From: Microbispora sp. H13382
Lineage (GTDB): Bacteria; Actinomycetota; Actinomycetes; Streptosporangiales; Streptosporangiaceae
Length of the DNA stretch: 64,000 nt
Assembly (NCBI RefSeq): GCF_014161445.1
Contig: NZ_JABBXA010000008.1
Location: 124,001-188,000 of the forward strand
Direction of reading: 5' to 3'
Below are positions 36,575-45,864 of this stretch, in pieces. Position 1 is the stretch's first letter. Each line of letters opens with the position of its first letter. The position numbers and the translations under genes were made by a program. A model generated the notes under the pieces. It did no database searches, was not told where the DNA came from, and saw nothing but the letters and a program-made list of their open reading frames with translations.

Positions 36575-36593
36575 GAGGCTCCTCAGGGCGAGG

Positions 36594-37043
36594 TCAGGTC
36601 AGGGCGTAGGCGTCGTAGCGTACGGCGGCGGCCGCACGGGCCGCCGAGGCCACGGCGAGGGTGCGGTTGAGCCAGACATAGCGATCGTCGCCGGTCTCGA
36701 AGCGGCAGAACAGCCGGAAGTAGTACTCCGCCGGGTCCACGTCCTCGCCCCGCGCGAGACGGCCGAGCACCTCGGGGGTGCCGTGCCGGACTCCGCTGGT
36801 GGTGATGTAGACGTACGCGCCGTCGTGGGTGCGCAGCGTGTAGCGGGTGTCGATGCTGATCATCCCGTCGGCGTGCACGACCTGCCAGTCGGCCCCGCCG
36901 GGCAGCACCTCGCCCGACAGGCGGGGGCCATCGAAGGTGCCGCCCACGATGTTGATCACACGGCGGTGCCCCCACTGCGAGTCGCCGAGATCGAGCACGG
37001 GATCGAGTTCCACGTGGAAGGTGGCGAGCGGTTCCAGGTTCAC
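36594..37043 (-). CDS. DUF3237-family protein
   Basis: 149 aa. GTG start at 37043 overlaps the monooxygenase stop as GTGA. Family pattern: LEPLATFHVELDPVLDLG, RRVINIVGGTFDGPRLSGEV, GGADWQVVHADGMISIDTRY, GAYVYITTSGVRHG and the YYFRLFCRFETGD end. DUF3237 proteins are small beta-rich barrels of unknown function that often accompany catabolic oxidoreductases; here a role in the same pathway as the FAD monooxygenase and hydrolase is likely. Confidence 0.87.
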   Translation of the reverse strand: MNLEPLATFHVELDPVLDLGDSQWGHRRVINIVGGTFDGPRLSGEVLPGGADWQVVHADGMISIDTRYTLRTHDGAYVYITTSGVRHGTPEVLGRLARGEDVDPAEYYFRLFCRFETGDDRYVWLNRTLAVASAARAAAAVRYDAYALT

Positions 37044-38221
37044 GAGACGGCACTCCGATCGACGCTCCAGGAGGGGCGTTCGCTGAGCGAGGCGGGGTCG
37101 AACCCGGCCGTGCGCTTGTAGGACGCGGCGATCTCCGCCCGTTCGGCGTGGGGGATGACCTGCTCGATGTCGTCGAACCCGCCGGGCGCGCGCTCGTGCG
37201 CGAGCTTCATGACGACCTCCGGGCCCATCTCCCGGTTCGACAGTTGCAGCGCCGTCGTGGCCGGGCGGCGCGTCTCCTCGTACGCCGCCAGGTCGCCCCG
37301 CGCGAGGGCGTACGCCAGCACCCGGGCGTCGATGATCGCCTGCGAGGCGCCGTTGGAGCCGATCGGGTACATCGCGTGCGCGGCGTCGCCGAGCAGCGTG
37401 ACGCCGTCGAAGGTCCAGCGGGGGAGTGGGTCGCGGTCCACCATCGGGTACTCGTACGCGGCCTCGGCCCCGGCGATGATCCCCGGCACGTCGAGCCAGT
37501 CGAAGCGCCAGTCGGCGAAGTGCCCGCCGATCTCGGCCAGGTCGGCGGGGCGGTTCCAGTTCCCCCGGTCCGGGGCCTCGCCGTCCAGCGGGCGTTCGGC
37601 GATCCAGTTGATCAGCGTGCGCTCGCCGGTCTCGATCGGGTAGGCGACGAACTTCTGCGTGCCGTCCCCGGCCATGATCATGGATCGGCCGGTCAGGAAC
37701 GGCTCGCCGTAGGTGACGCCCCGCCACAGGACCAGGCCGTTCCACGGCGGCGGGCCCTCGCCGGGGTACAGGTGGGCGCGAACGGCCGAGTGGATCCCGT
37801 CCGCGCCGATCAGCAGGTCCTCGTCGCCTGGGCCGGTGATCCGGCTGCCGGTCCGTACGGCGTCCGGGCCCAGCCGCTCGACCACGGCCTCCAGCAGGAG
37901 CATCTGCAGCGTCCCGCGGTGGACGGAGTACTGCGGCCAGGCGTAGCCCGCGGCCAGGCCCCGGGGCTCGGACCAGATCGGCGTGCCGTACCGGTTGAAG
38001 TAGGCGAGTTCGGCTGTGGCCACGCCGATCTCGGCCAGCCGGTCGGCCAGTCCCAGCTCGGTGAGCTCTCGCACGGCGTGGGGGAGGAGGTTGATCCCGA
38101 CCCCCAGCGGCCGGATCTCGGGGGCGGCCTCGTGCACGGTCACGTCCTCGAACCCGGCCGCGTGCAGGCTCAGTGCGGCGGTCAGCCCGCCGATGCCCGC
38201 TCCGGCGATGACGATGTGCAC
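37040..38221 (-). CDS. FAD-dependent monooxygenase (PhzS/salicylate hydroxylase-like)
   Basis: 393 aa class A flavoprotein. N-terminal FAD Rossmann motif HIVIAGAGIGGLTAALSLHA (residues 2-21), the DG motif in LLIGADGIHSAVRAHLYPG, and the second FAD motif TLLGDAAHAMYPIGSNGASQ. Hydroxylates aromatic or heteroaromatic rings with NAD(P)H and O2; the closest look is the PhzS/flavin-dependent oxidoreductase group. First gene of a coupled operon with DUF3237 and a CocE-type hydrolase, suggesting oxidation then ester or amide hydrolysis of an aromatic compound. The 18-bp palindrome and divergent MarR gene indicate inducible control. Confidence 0.9.
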   Translation of the reverse strand: MHIVIAGAGIGGLTAALSLHAAGFEDVTVHEAAPEIRPLGVGINLLPHAVRELTELGLADRLAEIGVATAELAYFNRYGTPIWSEPRGLAAGYAWPQYSVHRGTLQMLLLEAVVERLGPDAVRTGSRITGPGDEDLLIGADGIHSAVRAHLYPGEGPPPWNGLVLWRGVTYGEPFLTGRSMIMAGDGTQKFVAYPIETGERTLINWIAERPLDGEAPDRGNWNRPADLAEIGGHFADWRFDWLDVPGIIAGAEAAYEYPMVDRDPLPRWTFDGVTLLGDAAHAMYPIGSNGASQAIIDARVLAYALARGDLAAYEETRRPATTALQLSNREMGPEVVMKLAHERAPGGFDDIEQVIPHAERAEIAASYKRTAGFDPASLSERPSWSVDRSAVS

Positions 38222-38245
38222 GGGCGCCTCCGGGAGGACGAGAAG

Positions 38246-38263
38246 TTGTTACGGCCGTAACAA
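38246..38263. promoter_or_regulatory. Perfect 18-bp palindrome, MarR operator
   Basis: TTGTTACGGCCGTAACAA is a perfect palindrome midway between the monooxygenase start (38221) and the MarR start (38303). It is the only AT-rich symmetric site there and is the expected target of the divergent MarR regulator. Confidence 0.75.
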
Positions 38264-38302
38264 TACTCACGGCCCCCGGTGCGGCTGCGCAAGACTTGAC
38301 GC

Positions 38303-38842
38303 GTGAACAGCGAGCCCGACACCCGGCCCGACCTCGCCATGGACGTGCCGCCGGACCTGCGGTACGCCGCGTACGCGCGCGAGCGCCTGGCGGCCATGTC
38401 GCCTCCGGCCGACGCCGAGGCGTTCGCACTGGCCTACCACCTGCTCCAGCTCGCCTACCTGCTGGTCACCGACCTAGAGACCCGGATCCACCGCCCGCGC
38501 GGCCTGACGCTGCCCGGGTTCCGGCTGATGTTCAAGCTCTGGCTGCTCGGCCCCACCCAGCCCGTACGGCTCGCCGAGATCTCGGCCATGTCGCGGTCCG
38601 CGGTGACCAACGCCGTCAACACCCTGGAACGCGGCGGGCTGGTCGAACGCCGGCCGGTGCCGGAGGACGGCCGCGCGGTGGTGGTCGCGCTCACCACGGA
38701 GGGCGAGGCGGCCGTGCGTGACGCCTTCGCCGAGCAGACCCGCAGGGAGCGGGAGTGGTTCACCTGCCTCGGTCCCGCCGAGCGCGAGCAGATGACGGCC
38801 CTGCTGTCGCGCATCCTCCGGGCCCGCCCGGCGGATCTCTGA
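38303..38842 (+). CDS. MarR-family regulator of the FAD monooxygenase operon
   Basis: 179 aa. Winged helix with FRLMFKLWLLGPTQPVRLAE, then SAMSRSAVTNAVNTLERGGL and PEDGRAVVVALTTEGEAA. GTG at 38303 without RBS; ATG at 38339 (MDVPPDLRYAAY) is an alternative. Divergent from the monooxygenase operon over an 18-bp palindrome, so it should repress that operon until an aromatic ligand binds. Confidence 0.87.
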   Translation: MNSEPDTRPDLAMDVPPDLRYAAYARERLAAMSPPADAEAFALAYHLLQLAYLLVTDLETRIHRPRGLTLPGFRLMFKLWLLGPTQPVRLAEISAMSRSAVTNAVNTLERGGLVERRPVPEDGRAVVVALTTEGEAAVRDAFAEQTRREREWFTCLGPAEREQMTALLSRILRARPADL

Positions 38843-38845
38843 CGG

Positions 38846-39271
38846 TCAGTCGCCGCGCCGCCGGCTGGCGGCGTCGGTGAGCAGCCCGAGCCCGACGCCC
38901 AGCATCCACACGTCCTTGCTGACGCCGATGCCCGCCGGGCTCGGCCAGATGCTGCGGGGCTTGCGCAGGGCGGGCGTACGCAGGTAAAGCGCGAGCAGCC
39001 CGCCGGAGAACCCGGTGAGCGCGGCCCCGGCGACAGCCGCCGGCACGACCGGCGCCAGGAGCGCCACGCCCGTCGCGATCTCGGCCGCGGACAGCAGCTT
39101 GAGGAACCGGCGCGGCGGAACGGACTTCAGGAACGGGAAGGCGGCGGCGGCCATGCCGTGGAGTCCGGCGGCCTGCTCCTCGTCGCCGTTCCACTTCTCC
39201 ACGCCGGAGTGCAGGACGTACGCGCCCGTGGCGACCCGGCCAGGCACCTCCCGTGCCCTCATGAGCTTCAT
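38846..39271 (-). CDS. DoxX-family membrane protein
   Basis: 141 aa with three to four TM helices. ATG at 39271 with AGGAG upstream. The N-terminal AREVPGRVATGAYVLHSGVE, then AAAAFPFLKSVPP, KLLSAAEIATGVALLAPVVP and the end KDVWMLGVGLGLLTDA fit DoxX-like proteins of actinobacteria. Some DoxX proteins join thiol-redox membrane complexes; no partner gene is adjacent here. Confidence 0.8.
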   Translation of the reverse strand: MKLMRAREVPGRVATGAYVLHSGVEKWNGDEEQAAGLHGMAAAAFPFLKSVPPRRFLKLLSAAEIATGVALLAPVVPAAVAGAALTGFSGGLLALYLRTPALRKPRSIWPSPAGIGVSKDVWMLGVGLGLLTDAASRRRGD

Positions 39272-39367
39272 CGGCGACTCCTGTCCGTTTCGATCCATAC
39301 CGTCCGTTCTGCGACGATACCCGCCCGCCTGACGGCGGCAGGCGGGGGGCTGTCAGAAAGGGCGCCG

Positions 39368-41096
39368 TCACAGGAAGTACAGACGGTTGAGCGAGACGGA
39401 CCGCGCCGGAGGCGAGCTCAGCGGCTCACCGTCGAGGCTCACCTGCCCGGTGCCCGGGTCGACGCGCACCTCGCCCGTGCGGGCGTTGCGCACCATCGCG
39501 GCGGGGCCGATGCCCCGGGTGCCGCGTACGCCGACGCGGGCCCGGCGGGTGGGCAGGCCGTCGCCGGGCCGGTGCGCCGACCCGGCGTGCGCGGGCGTGG
39601 CCACGGCCGCCGCCGCGCCGGAGACGAAGGCCACCGACAGGTCGGCGGCGGTCCCGCCGTGGGCCCCGAACTGCGGGCCGAGGACCAGTGGCTCGCTGGA
39701 ACCGGTGGCGGCGTTGGGGTCGCCCACCACCCCGTACGCCGGAAACCCGGCCTTGAGCACGAGCTGCGGCTTGGCGCCGAAGAACTCCGGCCGCCACAGC
39801 ACGATGTCCGCGAGCTTGCCGGGCTCGATCGAGCCGATCTCGTGCGCCAGGCCGTGCGCGATCGCCGGGTTGATCGTGAGCTTGGCGATGTACCGCAGCA
39901 CCCGGGCGTTGTCGTGCCCGGCCGGGTCGCCGTCCAGCGGGCCGCGCTCGGCCTTCATCTTGGCCGCCATCGCGAACGTGCGCCGCGCGGTCTCCCCGGC
40001 CCGGCCCATGCCCTGCGCGTCGGACGAGGTGATCCCGATGAGCCCGAGGTCGTGCAGCACGTCTTCGGCACCCATCGTGCCGGCGCGGATGCGGTCGCGG
40101 GCCAGGGCGGCGTCGCCGGGCAGGTCCGTCTTCAGCCCGTGACAGGAGACGATCATGTCGAAGTGCTCGGCGAGCGCGTCCCTGCCGAAGGGCAGGGTGG
40201 GGTTCGTGGAGGAGCCGATCACGTTCGGGACGCCCGCCAGCCGCAGCACGTCCGGGACGTGCCCGCCGCCGCAGCCCTCGATGTGGAAGGCGTGGACGGT
40301 GCGCCCCTCCAGCACGGCGAGCGTGTCGTCGACCGACAGGCACTCGTTGAGGCCGTCGGTGTGCAGGGCGACCTGCACGTCGTGCTCCTCGGCGACCCGC
40401 AGCGCGGTGTCGAGCGCGCGGGCGTGCGCGCCCATGTCCTCGTGGACCTTGAAGCCGCAGGCCCCGCCCTCGGCCAGCGCCTCGGTCAGCGGGCCGTCGC
40501 CCGAGGAGGAGCCGCGGGCGAGGAAGCCGATGTTGACGGGCCAGGCGTCGAACGCGTTGACGGCGTGCCGCAGGGCCCAGGGGGAGTTCACGCCGACGCC
40601 CCACACCGGCCCGAACTCCTGGCCGATGATCGTGGTGACGCCGGAGGCGAGCGATGCCTCCATGATTCGCGGCGACAGGAGGTGGACGTGCGTGTCCACG
40701 GCTCCGGCAGTCGCGATGAGCCCCTCGCCGGAGACGATGGCGGTGCCGGTGCCCCACCACGACGTCCACGCCGTCGAGGGTGTCGGGGTTGCCGGCCCGG
40801 CCCACCGCCGCGATCCGCCCGGCACGGATGCCGATCGAGACCTTGCGCACGCCCAGCACCGCGTCGATGACGACGACGTTGCTGATCACCACGTCGCAGG
40901 TCTCGCGGACCGGCGCGGCCTTCAGGTGCAGGCCGTCGCGGGCCGTCTTGCCGAAGCCCGCGAGGAACTCGTCGCCGGGCCGCTGCGCGTCGCCCTCGAC
41001 CTCGACCACGAGGCCGGAGTCGCCGAGCCGGACGCGGTCGCCCGCCCGCGGACCGTGCGCGGCGACGTATCCCCGGGCGAATCCGTGGTCGCTCAT
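39368..41096 (-). pseudogene. ureC: Urease subunit alpha, interrupted by a one-base frameshift
   Basis: 1729 nt, one more than 576 codons. Codons 1-115 (MSDHGFARGYVAAHGPRAGD to VDVVV) read in one frame, then a run of four C (40752-40755, GGGG in sense) shifts the frame; the rest (GTAIVSGEGLIATAG onward) follows in another. Removing one G restores the urease sequence. Active-site residues remain: His pair in VDTHVHLL, the carbamylated Lys and His in GFKVHED, His in ALHTDG and IEGCGGGH, flap Cys-His in SCHGL and Asp in SSDAQGMGR. ATG at 41096 overlaps the ureAB stop. Either a sequencing error, a real null mutation, or slippage-dependent expression. No ureEFGD accessory genes are nearby. Confidence 0.85.
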
Positions 41097-41782
41097 GGCG
41101 TCTCCGTGAGGTAGCCGCACGCCCGGGCCTTCGCGAGGGCGGCCTCCTTGGCGCCGGGCGCGTCCAGCGGGCCGTCGACCAGCCCCGCGAACCCGACCGC
41201 CACCCGGGCGCCGCCGATCGGCACCAGCTCGACCTCCCGGGTCGTTCCCGGGTCGAAGCGTACGGACGACCCGGCGGCCACGGCCAGGCGGGTGCCGTAC
41301 GCCGCGGCCCGGTCGAACGCCAGGCGCGGGTTGACCTCGAAGAAGTGGAAGTGCGAGGTCACGGAGATCGGCACGGGCGCGGTGTTGCGCACGCGCAGCC
41401 GTACGGAGGCGGCGGGCGGGTCGTAGCCGTCGCCGGGTCCGAGCACGACCGCTCCGGGAGCGTCGTCGCCGAGGGATCCGCCGCCGAAGGGGTCGGTGAC
41501 CACCGCGAGCCGGGTGCCGTCGTCGAAGACGGCCTCCACCTGCACCTCGGTGACCACGTCGGGCACCCCCGGCAGCACGTCGCCGGGGCCGAGCACCTCC
41601 CGGGCGGCCCGGATCGCCTCGGCCAGCCGCCTGCCGTCGCGCGCCGCCTCGCAGACCGTGTCGGCGATGATCGCGGTCGCCTCGGGGACGTTCAGCCGCA
41701 GGCCGCGGGCGCGGCGGGCACGGGCCAGCTCGGCCGTGGTGAAGATCAGCAGCCGGTCCCGCTCCGAGGGGGTCAGGCGCAC
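41093..41782 (-). CDS. ureAB: Fused urease gamma-beta subunit
   Basis: 229 aa, gamma and beta subunits in one chain. Residues ~1-100 are UreA (MRLTPSERDRLLIFTTAELA, RRARGLRLNVPEATAIIADT, and DVLPGVPDVVTEVQVEAVFDDG); ~110-225 are UreB (NTAPVPISVTSHFHFFEVNP, AVAAGSSVRFDPGTTREVEL). Combines with UreC to form the nickel enzyme that splits urea. GTG at 41782. The stop overlaps the ureC start. The fused arrangement is found in several actinomycetes as a second, divergent urease. Confidence 0.92.
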   Translation of the reverse strand: MRLTPSERDRLLIFTTAELARARRARGLRLNVPEATAIIADTVCEAARDGRRLAEAIRAAREVLGPGDVLPGVPDVVTEVQVEAVFDDGTRLAVVTDPFGGGSLGDDAPGAVVLGPGDGYDPPAASVRLRVRNTAPVPISVTSHFHFFEVNPRLAFDRAAAYGTRLAVAAGSSVRFDPGTTREVELVPIGGARVAVGFAGLVDGPLDAPGAKEAALAKARACGYLTETP

Positions 41783-41861
41783 CGGAGCGCGCCCATCGTC
41801 GGAGCCTTTTGGTCACCTTTGAGGTGGCTCATGCTGGAATGTCCCCGCATGGAGGGTCAAG

Positions 41862-44723
41862 CTACCGCTGGGAAGAGCCGGGTGTCCACGCGTCCCCACC
41901 CGTGACCTGGTCGAGCAGCTCCAGCAGGTGGTGGTAGGTCTCGCCGGTGGCGCGGGTCATGCCGATCTCGCACGTGCGGTTGACCGACGCGTGCGCGGCG
42001 AAGCCGCCCTCGGCCACGGAGGCGGCCTCGGCACGGGTGGCGGAGGCGGTCAGCTCCGGGTGCAGCATGCCCCGGTCGCCGGCGAAGGCACAGCACTGCC
42101 AGCCCTCGGGGACGACGACCTCCTTCGCCACCGCCCCGGCGACCTCGGCGATGGCGGCGTCGAGGCCGAGCCGGGCGGACGAGCAGGTCGGATGCAGGGC
42201 CAGCGAGGCCACCCTGCGGCCCTCCGCTGGCTGCGGCAGCCGCGGCAGGACGTGCTCGGCCACGAAGGTCACCGCGTCGAGCACCCGTACGGCGGGGGAG
42301 GCGGCGGCCACGAGCCGCTCGAACCCCTCCGTGCAGGAGGCGGCGTCGCTGACCACCGGAAGCCGGCCGCCGCCGGTCGCGCTCAGCAGCGTCTCCCGCA
42401 CCCGGCGGCCCATCACCTCGTAGCCCTCGCCGAAACCCTTGGAGGACCACGGCGTGCCGCAGCACAGGTTCTCCACGCCCTCGGGCACGTGCAGCCGCAC
42501 GCCTGCCCGCTCGGCGAGCCGCCGCACGGCGGCCATGACGCCGGGACCGCCGTCGGCGGGGGCGAACAGGGTGTTCAGGCACGACGGCACGTAGACCGCG
42601 TCGGCGTCCCGCGTCGGCGCGGCGCGCCGGGGCGTGCCGCCGCGCGGCAGGTCGCGGCTCCACTGGGGGACGGTGTCGGGGTCGCCCACCGCGCGGGCCG
42701 CCCGGCTCGCCCCCTCCACGAGCCCGGCCGGGGCCGCGGCGGCCGCGTCCATGGCGAGGTCCATGGCCCGGGTCACCGCGCCCCAGTGCCTGGCGGCGGT
42801 CTTCCAGCCCGCCCGCGCCGCACGCCCGTGACGTTCGCCGCGCAGGCGCTTGGTGAGGTCGCCGGTGTTGATCAGCACGGGACAGGCCGTGGCGCACATG
42901 CCGTCCACGGCGCAGGTGTCGACAGCGTCGTAGTCGTACTCCTCCTCCAGCCGCCGCGCGAGCGCGTGGTCGCCCGCAGCCCGGGCCGCGGCGATCTCGC
43001 GGCGCAGCACGATGCGCTGGCGCGGGGTCGTGGTGAGGTCCCGGCTCGGGCACACCGGCTCGCAGTAGCCGCACTCCACGCACCGGTCGACCTCGGGCTC
43101 GACGCTGACGACGGTCTTGAGGTCGCGCAGGTGCGCCCGCGGGTCGTCGGTGAGCACGACGCCGGGGTTGAGGGTGCCCGCGGGGTCGCACAGCCGCTTG
43201 ACCTCGCGCATGACGTCGTACAGCTCGTCGCCGTACTGGCGGCGCACGAAGGGCGCCATGACCCGTCCGGTGCCGTGCTCGGCCTTGAGGGTGCCGCCGC
43301 GGCCGAGCACGGCGGCCACCATCTCCTCGGTGAACTCCTCGTAGCGGTCGAGGTCGGTGTCGAACCGCTCGTTGAGCATGAAGTGCAGGTTGCCGTCCTT
43401 GGCATGCCCGAAGATCACGCTGCGCTCGTAGCCGTGCGCGGCGAACAGCTCCGCGAGGTCGTCGCAGAGATCGGCCAGGGCGGGCACCGGGACCGCCACG
43501 TCCTCCAGCAACGCCGTCGTGCCGCTGGGCCGGGCGCCGGCGACCGCGGCGTACAGGTTCTTGCGGATGCGCCACAGGGCCGCCCGCCCGGCGGTGTCCC
43601 CGCTGAGGCGTGCGGGCGCGGCGAGGTCCAGCCGGGCGAAGACCCGCGCGGCCTCCCGCTCGCGCACGGCGAGCGGCTCGGGCTCGGACTCCTGCCACTC
43701 CACCAGCAGCGCCGCGTGATCGCGCACCTCCAGCGTGCGCAGGACGTCGTCGGCGTACGGGTCGGTCGCGGCCACCCGCAGCGACTCCGCGTCGAGCAGT
43801 TCGACGGCGGCCGGCCCCGCGGCGACGATCTCCGGCACCGCCGCCATCGCCTCCCGCAGGGCCGGGAAGACGACCAGGCCGGTCGCGGCGAGGCGGTGCG
43901 CCGGCACGGTCCGCAGGACGGCCTCCGCGACGAACGCGAGCGTGCCCTCGCTGCCCACCACGAGATGGGCGAGGATCTGGGCCGGCGAGTCGTGGTCGAG
44001 GAAGCTGTTGAGGCCGTAGCCCATCGTGTTCTTGAGGGAGAACTGCGCCTCGATCCGGCGTACCGAGTCCGGGTTGCCGCGGACCCGGTCGCGCAGCCGC
44101 ACCAGGCCTTCGGCCAGGGCGGGTTCGAGGGCACGCAGGCGCGCGTCCGCGTCGGGCGCGCCGGTGTCGACGACGGTCCCGCTGGGCAGCACGAGGACCA
44201 GCGACTCCAGCGTCCGGTAGGTGTTGGCGTGGGTGCCGCAGGTCATCCCGCTGGAGTTGTTGGCGACGACCCCGCCGATCGTGCACGCCGACTCACTGGC
44301 CGGGTCGGGGCCGAGCTTGCGGCCGTACGCGGCGAGCCGGGCGTTGACCTGCCGCAGCACGGCGCCGGGCTGCACCCGGACGCGGGCGCCGCCGTCGAGC
44401 ACCTCGACGCCCCTGAAGTGCCTGCGGGTGTCGACGAGCAGGTGCTCGCTCACGCCCTGCCCGCTCAGGCTGGTGCCGCCGGACCGGAAGGTCAGCGGCA
44501 GGCCGGTCCGCATCAGCGCCGCCACCTGCGCGGCGCTCTCCGGCACGAGAACGGCCTGCGGGGTCAGCAGGTAGTGCGAGGCGTCGTGCGCCATGCCGAG
44601 CCGGTCACTGGCCCGGGCCCGGACGATCCCCGGGACGGCGGCCTCCACCGCCGCGAGAACGGCGGGGTCGGACGGCCGCGGCCGTCGCGGCCGGGCCTGG
44701 GCCTCGGCATCGGTAAGGCTCAT
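41862..44723 (-). CDS. FAD-linked D-2-hydroxyacid dehydrogenase with Fe-S/CCG domains (YdiJ/GlcD-GlcF-like)
   Basis: 953 aa, fusion of a GlcD-type flavoprotein and a GlcF-type iron-sulfur part. FAD domain near 55-260: LTFRSGGTSLSGQGVSEHLL, GGVVANNSSGM, GYGLNSFLDHDSP and VVGSEGTLAFV. FAD C-terminal domain: FGHAKDGNLHFMLNERFD and GGTLKAEHGTGRVMAPFVRR. Two Cys motifs for 4Fe-4S (RCVECGYCEPVCPS and DGMCATACPV), then two CCG domains (VENLCCGTPWSSKG, GWQCCAFAGDRG). E. coli YdiJ of this layout oxidises D-2-hydroxyglutarate, and others oxidise D-lactate or glycolate to feed the respiratory chain. Last gene of the lactonase / zinc dehydrogenase operon. Confidence 0.92.
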   Translation of the reverse strand: MSLTDAEAQARPRRPRPSDPAVLAAVEAAVPGIVRARASDRLGMAHDASHYLLTPQAVLVPESAAQVAALMRTGLPLTFRSGGTSLSGQGVSEHLLVDTRRHFRGVEVLDGGARVRVQPGAVLRQVNARLAAYGRKLGPDPASESACTIGGVVANNSSGMTCGTHANTYRTLESLVLVLPSGTVVDTGAPDADARLRALEPALAEGLVRLRDRVRGNPDSVRRIEAQFSLKNTMGYGLNSFLDHDSPAQILAHLVVGSEGTLAFVAEAVLRTVPAHRLAATGLVVFPALREAMAAVPEIVAAGPAAVELLDAESLRVAATDPYADDVLRTLEVRDHAALLVEWQESEPEPLAVREREAARVFARLDLAAPARLSGDTAGRAALWRIRKNLYAAVAGARPSGTTALLEDVAVPVPALADLCDDLAELFAAHGYERSVIFGHAKDGNLHFMLNERFDTDLDRYEEFTEEMVAAVLGRGGTLKAEHGTGRVMAPFVRRQYGDELYDVMREVKRLCDPAGTLNPGVVLTDDPRAHLRDLKTVVSVEPEVDRCVECGYCEPVCPSRDLTTTPRQRIVLRREIAAARAAGDHALARRLEEEYDYDAVDTCAVDGMCATACPVLINTGDLTKRLRGERHGRAARAGWKTAARHWGAVTRAMDLAMDAAAAAPAGLVEGASRAARAVGDPDTVPQWSRDLPRGGTPRRAAPTRDADAVYVPSCLNTLFAPADGGPGVMAAVRRLAERAGVRLHVPEGVENLCCGTPWSSKGFGEGYEVMGRRVRETLLSATGGGRLPVVSDAASCTEGFERLVAAASPAVRVLDAVTFVAEHVLPRLPQPAEGRRVASLALHPTCSSARLGLDAAIAEVAGAVAKEVVVPEGWQCCAFAGDRGMLHPELTASATRAEAASVAEGGFAAHASVNRTCEIGMTRATGETYHHLLELLDQVTGGDAWTPGSSQR

Positions 44724-44761
44724 GATCTCAACGCTTCCGTCCAGGAGGCGCCGGTGCGCCT

Positions 44762-45775
44762 CTATCGCCGGGGGTCGATGTGGATCTTCGGGCCCGGACC
44801 CGCGCCGGCCGGGCGGCGCCCCGCCAGTACGCCGGCGACGTCGTCCAGGCCCACGGTGGCGGCCACGAGCGGGCGGGCGTCGACCGATCCGTCCGCGTAC
44901 GCCTCGATCGTCCCGGCCAGACCGGCCGAGCCGGCGAGCACGCCCACGGCGGTGACGTCCCGGAACACGAGGTCGCGGGTGTCGATGCGGCTGGGGGACC
45001 CCGCGAGACCGATACAGACTACCCGGCCCCCCGGCCTGACCAGGTCGAGCGCGAGCGCCGGGAGGTCCGCCGCGTTGGACGCGTCGACCACGGAGTGCCA
45101 CGGCAGGGCCGGGAGCGACGCGCGGGTCCAGGCGCCCGCGAAGCCGAGATCGCGAGCCAGCCGCAGCGTGGCCTCGTCGCGGCCCAGCAGGTGCACCTCG
45201 GTGCCCCGCGCTCGCGCGAGCAGCGCGACGAGCAGGCCGATCGTGCCCGTGCCCAGCACCAGCAGCCGGTCGCCGGGTTCGGCGGCGGCGCCGCGCACCG
45301 CGCGCAGGGCGTTGCCGCCGGGCTCGACGAGCGCGCCCGTCGTCGCGTCGATCGTCTCCGGCAGCGCGTGCAGGGCCCAGGCCGGTACGGCCAGCCGCTC
45401 GGCCAGCGCCCCGGGGAAGCCCTTGCGGATGCCGATCTCGGCCCGGTCGGGGCAGACGTGGTGGAGGCCGTCGCGGCAGAGGCCGCAGTGACGGCAGCCG
45501 AGCTGGGTGTCGCCGGTGACGCGGCGGCCCAGCCAGCCGGGGTCGACGCCCTCGCCGAGCGCCGTGACGACGCCGCACCACTCGTGTCCGGGACGCAGCG
45601 GATACCGGGCGTGGCCGGTGTGCAGGTAGCTCATCGCGCCGGTGAACAGCTCCACGTCGGTGCCGCAGACGCCGACCCGCTCGACGTCCACGACCACCTG
45701 CCCCGGCGCGGCGACCGGCGGCTCGACGTCCCTGACCTCGGCCCTGCCGGGGCCGGTGATGACCAGTGCGCGCAC
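44762..45775 (-). CDS. Zinc-dependent MDR alcohol/polyol dehydrogenase
   Basis: 337 aa medium-chain dehydrogenase. Catalytic zinc ligands: Cys in GVCGTDVELF, His-Glu in RPGHEWCGVV; structural zinc Cys cluster in GCRHCGLCRDGLHHVCPD. NAD(P) Rossmann motif VLGTGTIGLLVALLARARG. GTG at 45775. Resembles sorbitol, galactitol and L-threonine dehydrogenases. In an operon between a SMP-30-type lactonase and a D-2-hydroxyacid dehydrogenase, so it likely oxidises a sugar or polyol to the lactone or keto form used by its neighbours. Confidence 0.9.
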   Translation of the reverse strand: MRALVITGPGRAEVRDVEPPVAAPGQVVVDVERVGVCGTDVELFTGAMSYLHTGHARYPLRPGHEWCGVVTALGEGVDPGWLGRRVTGDTQLGCRHCGLCRDGLHHVCPDRAEIGIRKGFPGALAERLAVPAWALHALPETIDATTGALVEPGGNALRAVRGAAAEPGDRLLVLGTGTIGLLVALLARARGTEVHLLGRDEATLRLARDLGFAGAWTRASLPALPWHSVVDASNAADLPALALDLVRPGGRVVCIGLAGSPSRIDTRDLVFRDVTAVGVLAGSAGLAGTIEAYADGSVDARPLVAATVGLDDVAGVLAGRRPAGAGPGPKIHIDPRR

Positions 45776-45864
45776 GTGCCGCCCCTACCGCGGGCGCGGG
45801 ACGACGGGAGCGGCGGGCAGGCGGGCGAGGAGCACGGCGCGGTCTCTCCGGCGGGTGTCGAGGC

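Noticed and set aside
35135-36670. 511-codon plus-strand open frame
   Set aside because: Antisense to the CocE-type hydrolase; composition is Gly/Arg/Val-rich as expected of a shadow.
39368-41096. Two separate genes for urease alpha
   Set aside because: The upstream frame ends inside the conserved UreC sequence and the downstream frame resumes at the next conserved residue; one base removal joins them.
41928-45491. 1187-codon plus-strand open frame
   Set aside because: Antisense to the D-2-hydroxyacid dehydrogenase and zinc dehydrogenase, which have complete domains; no RBS or motif in this frame.
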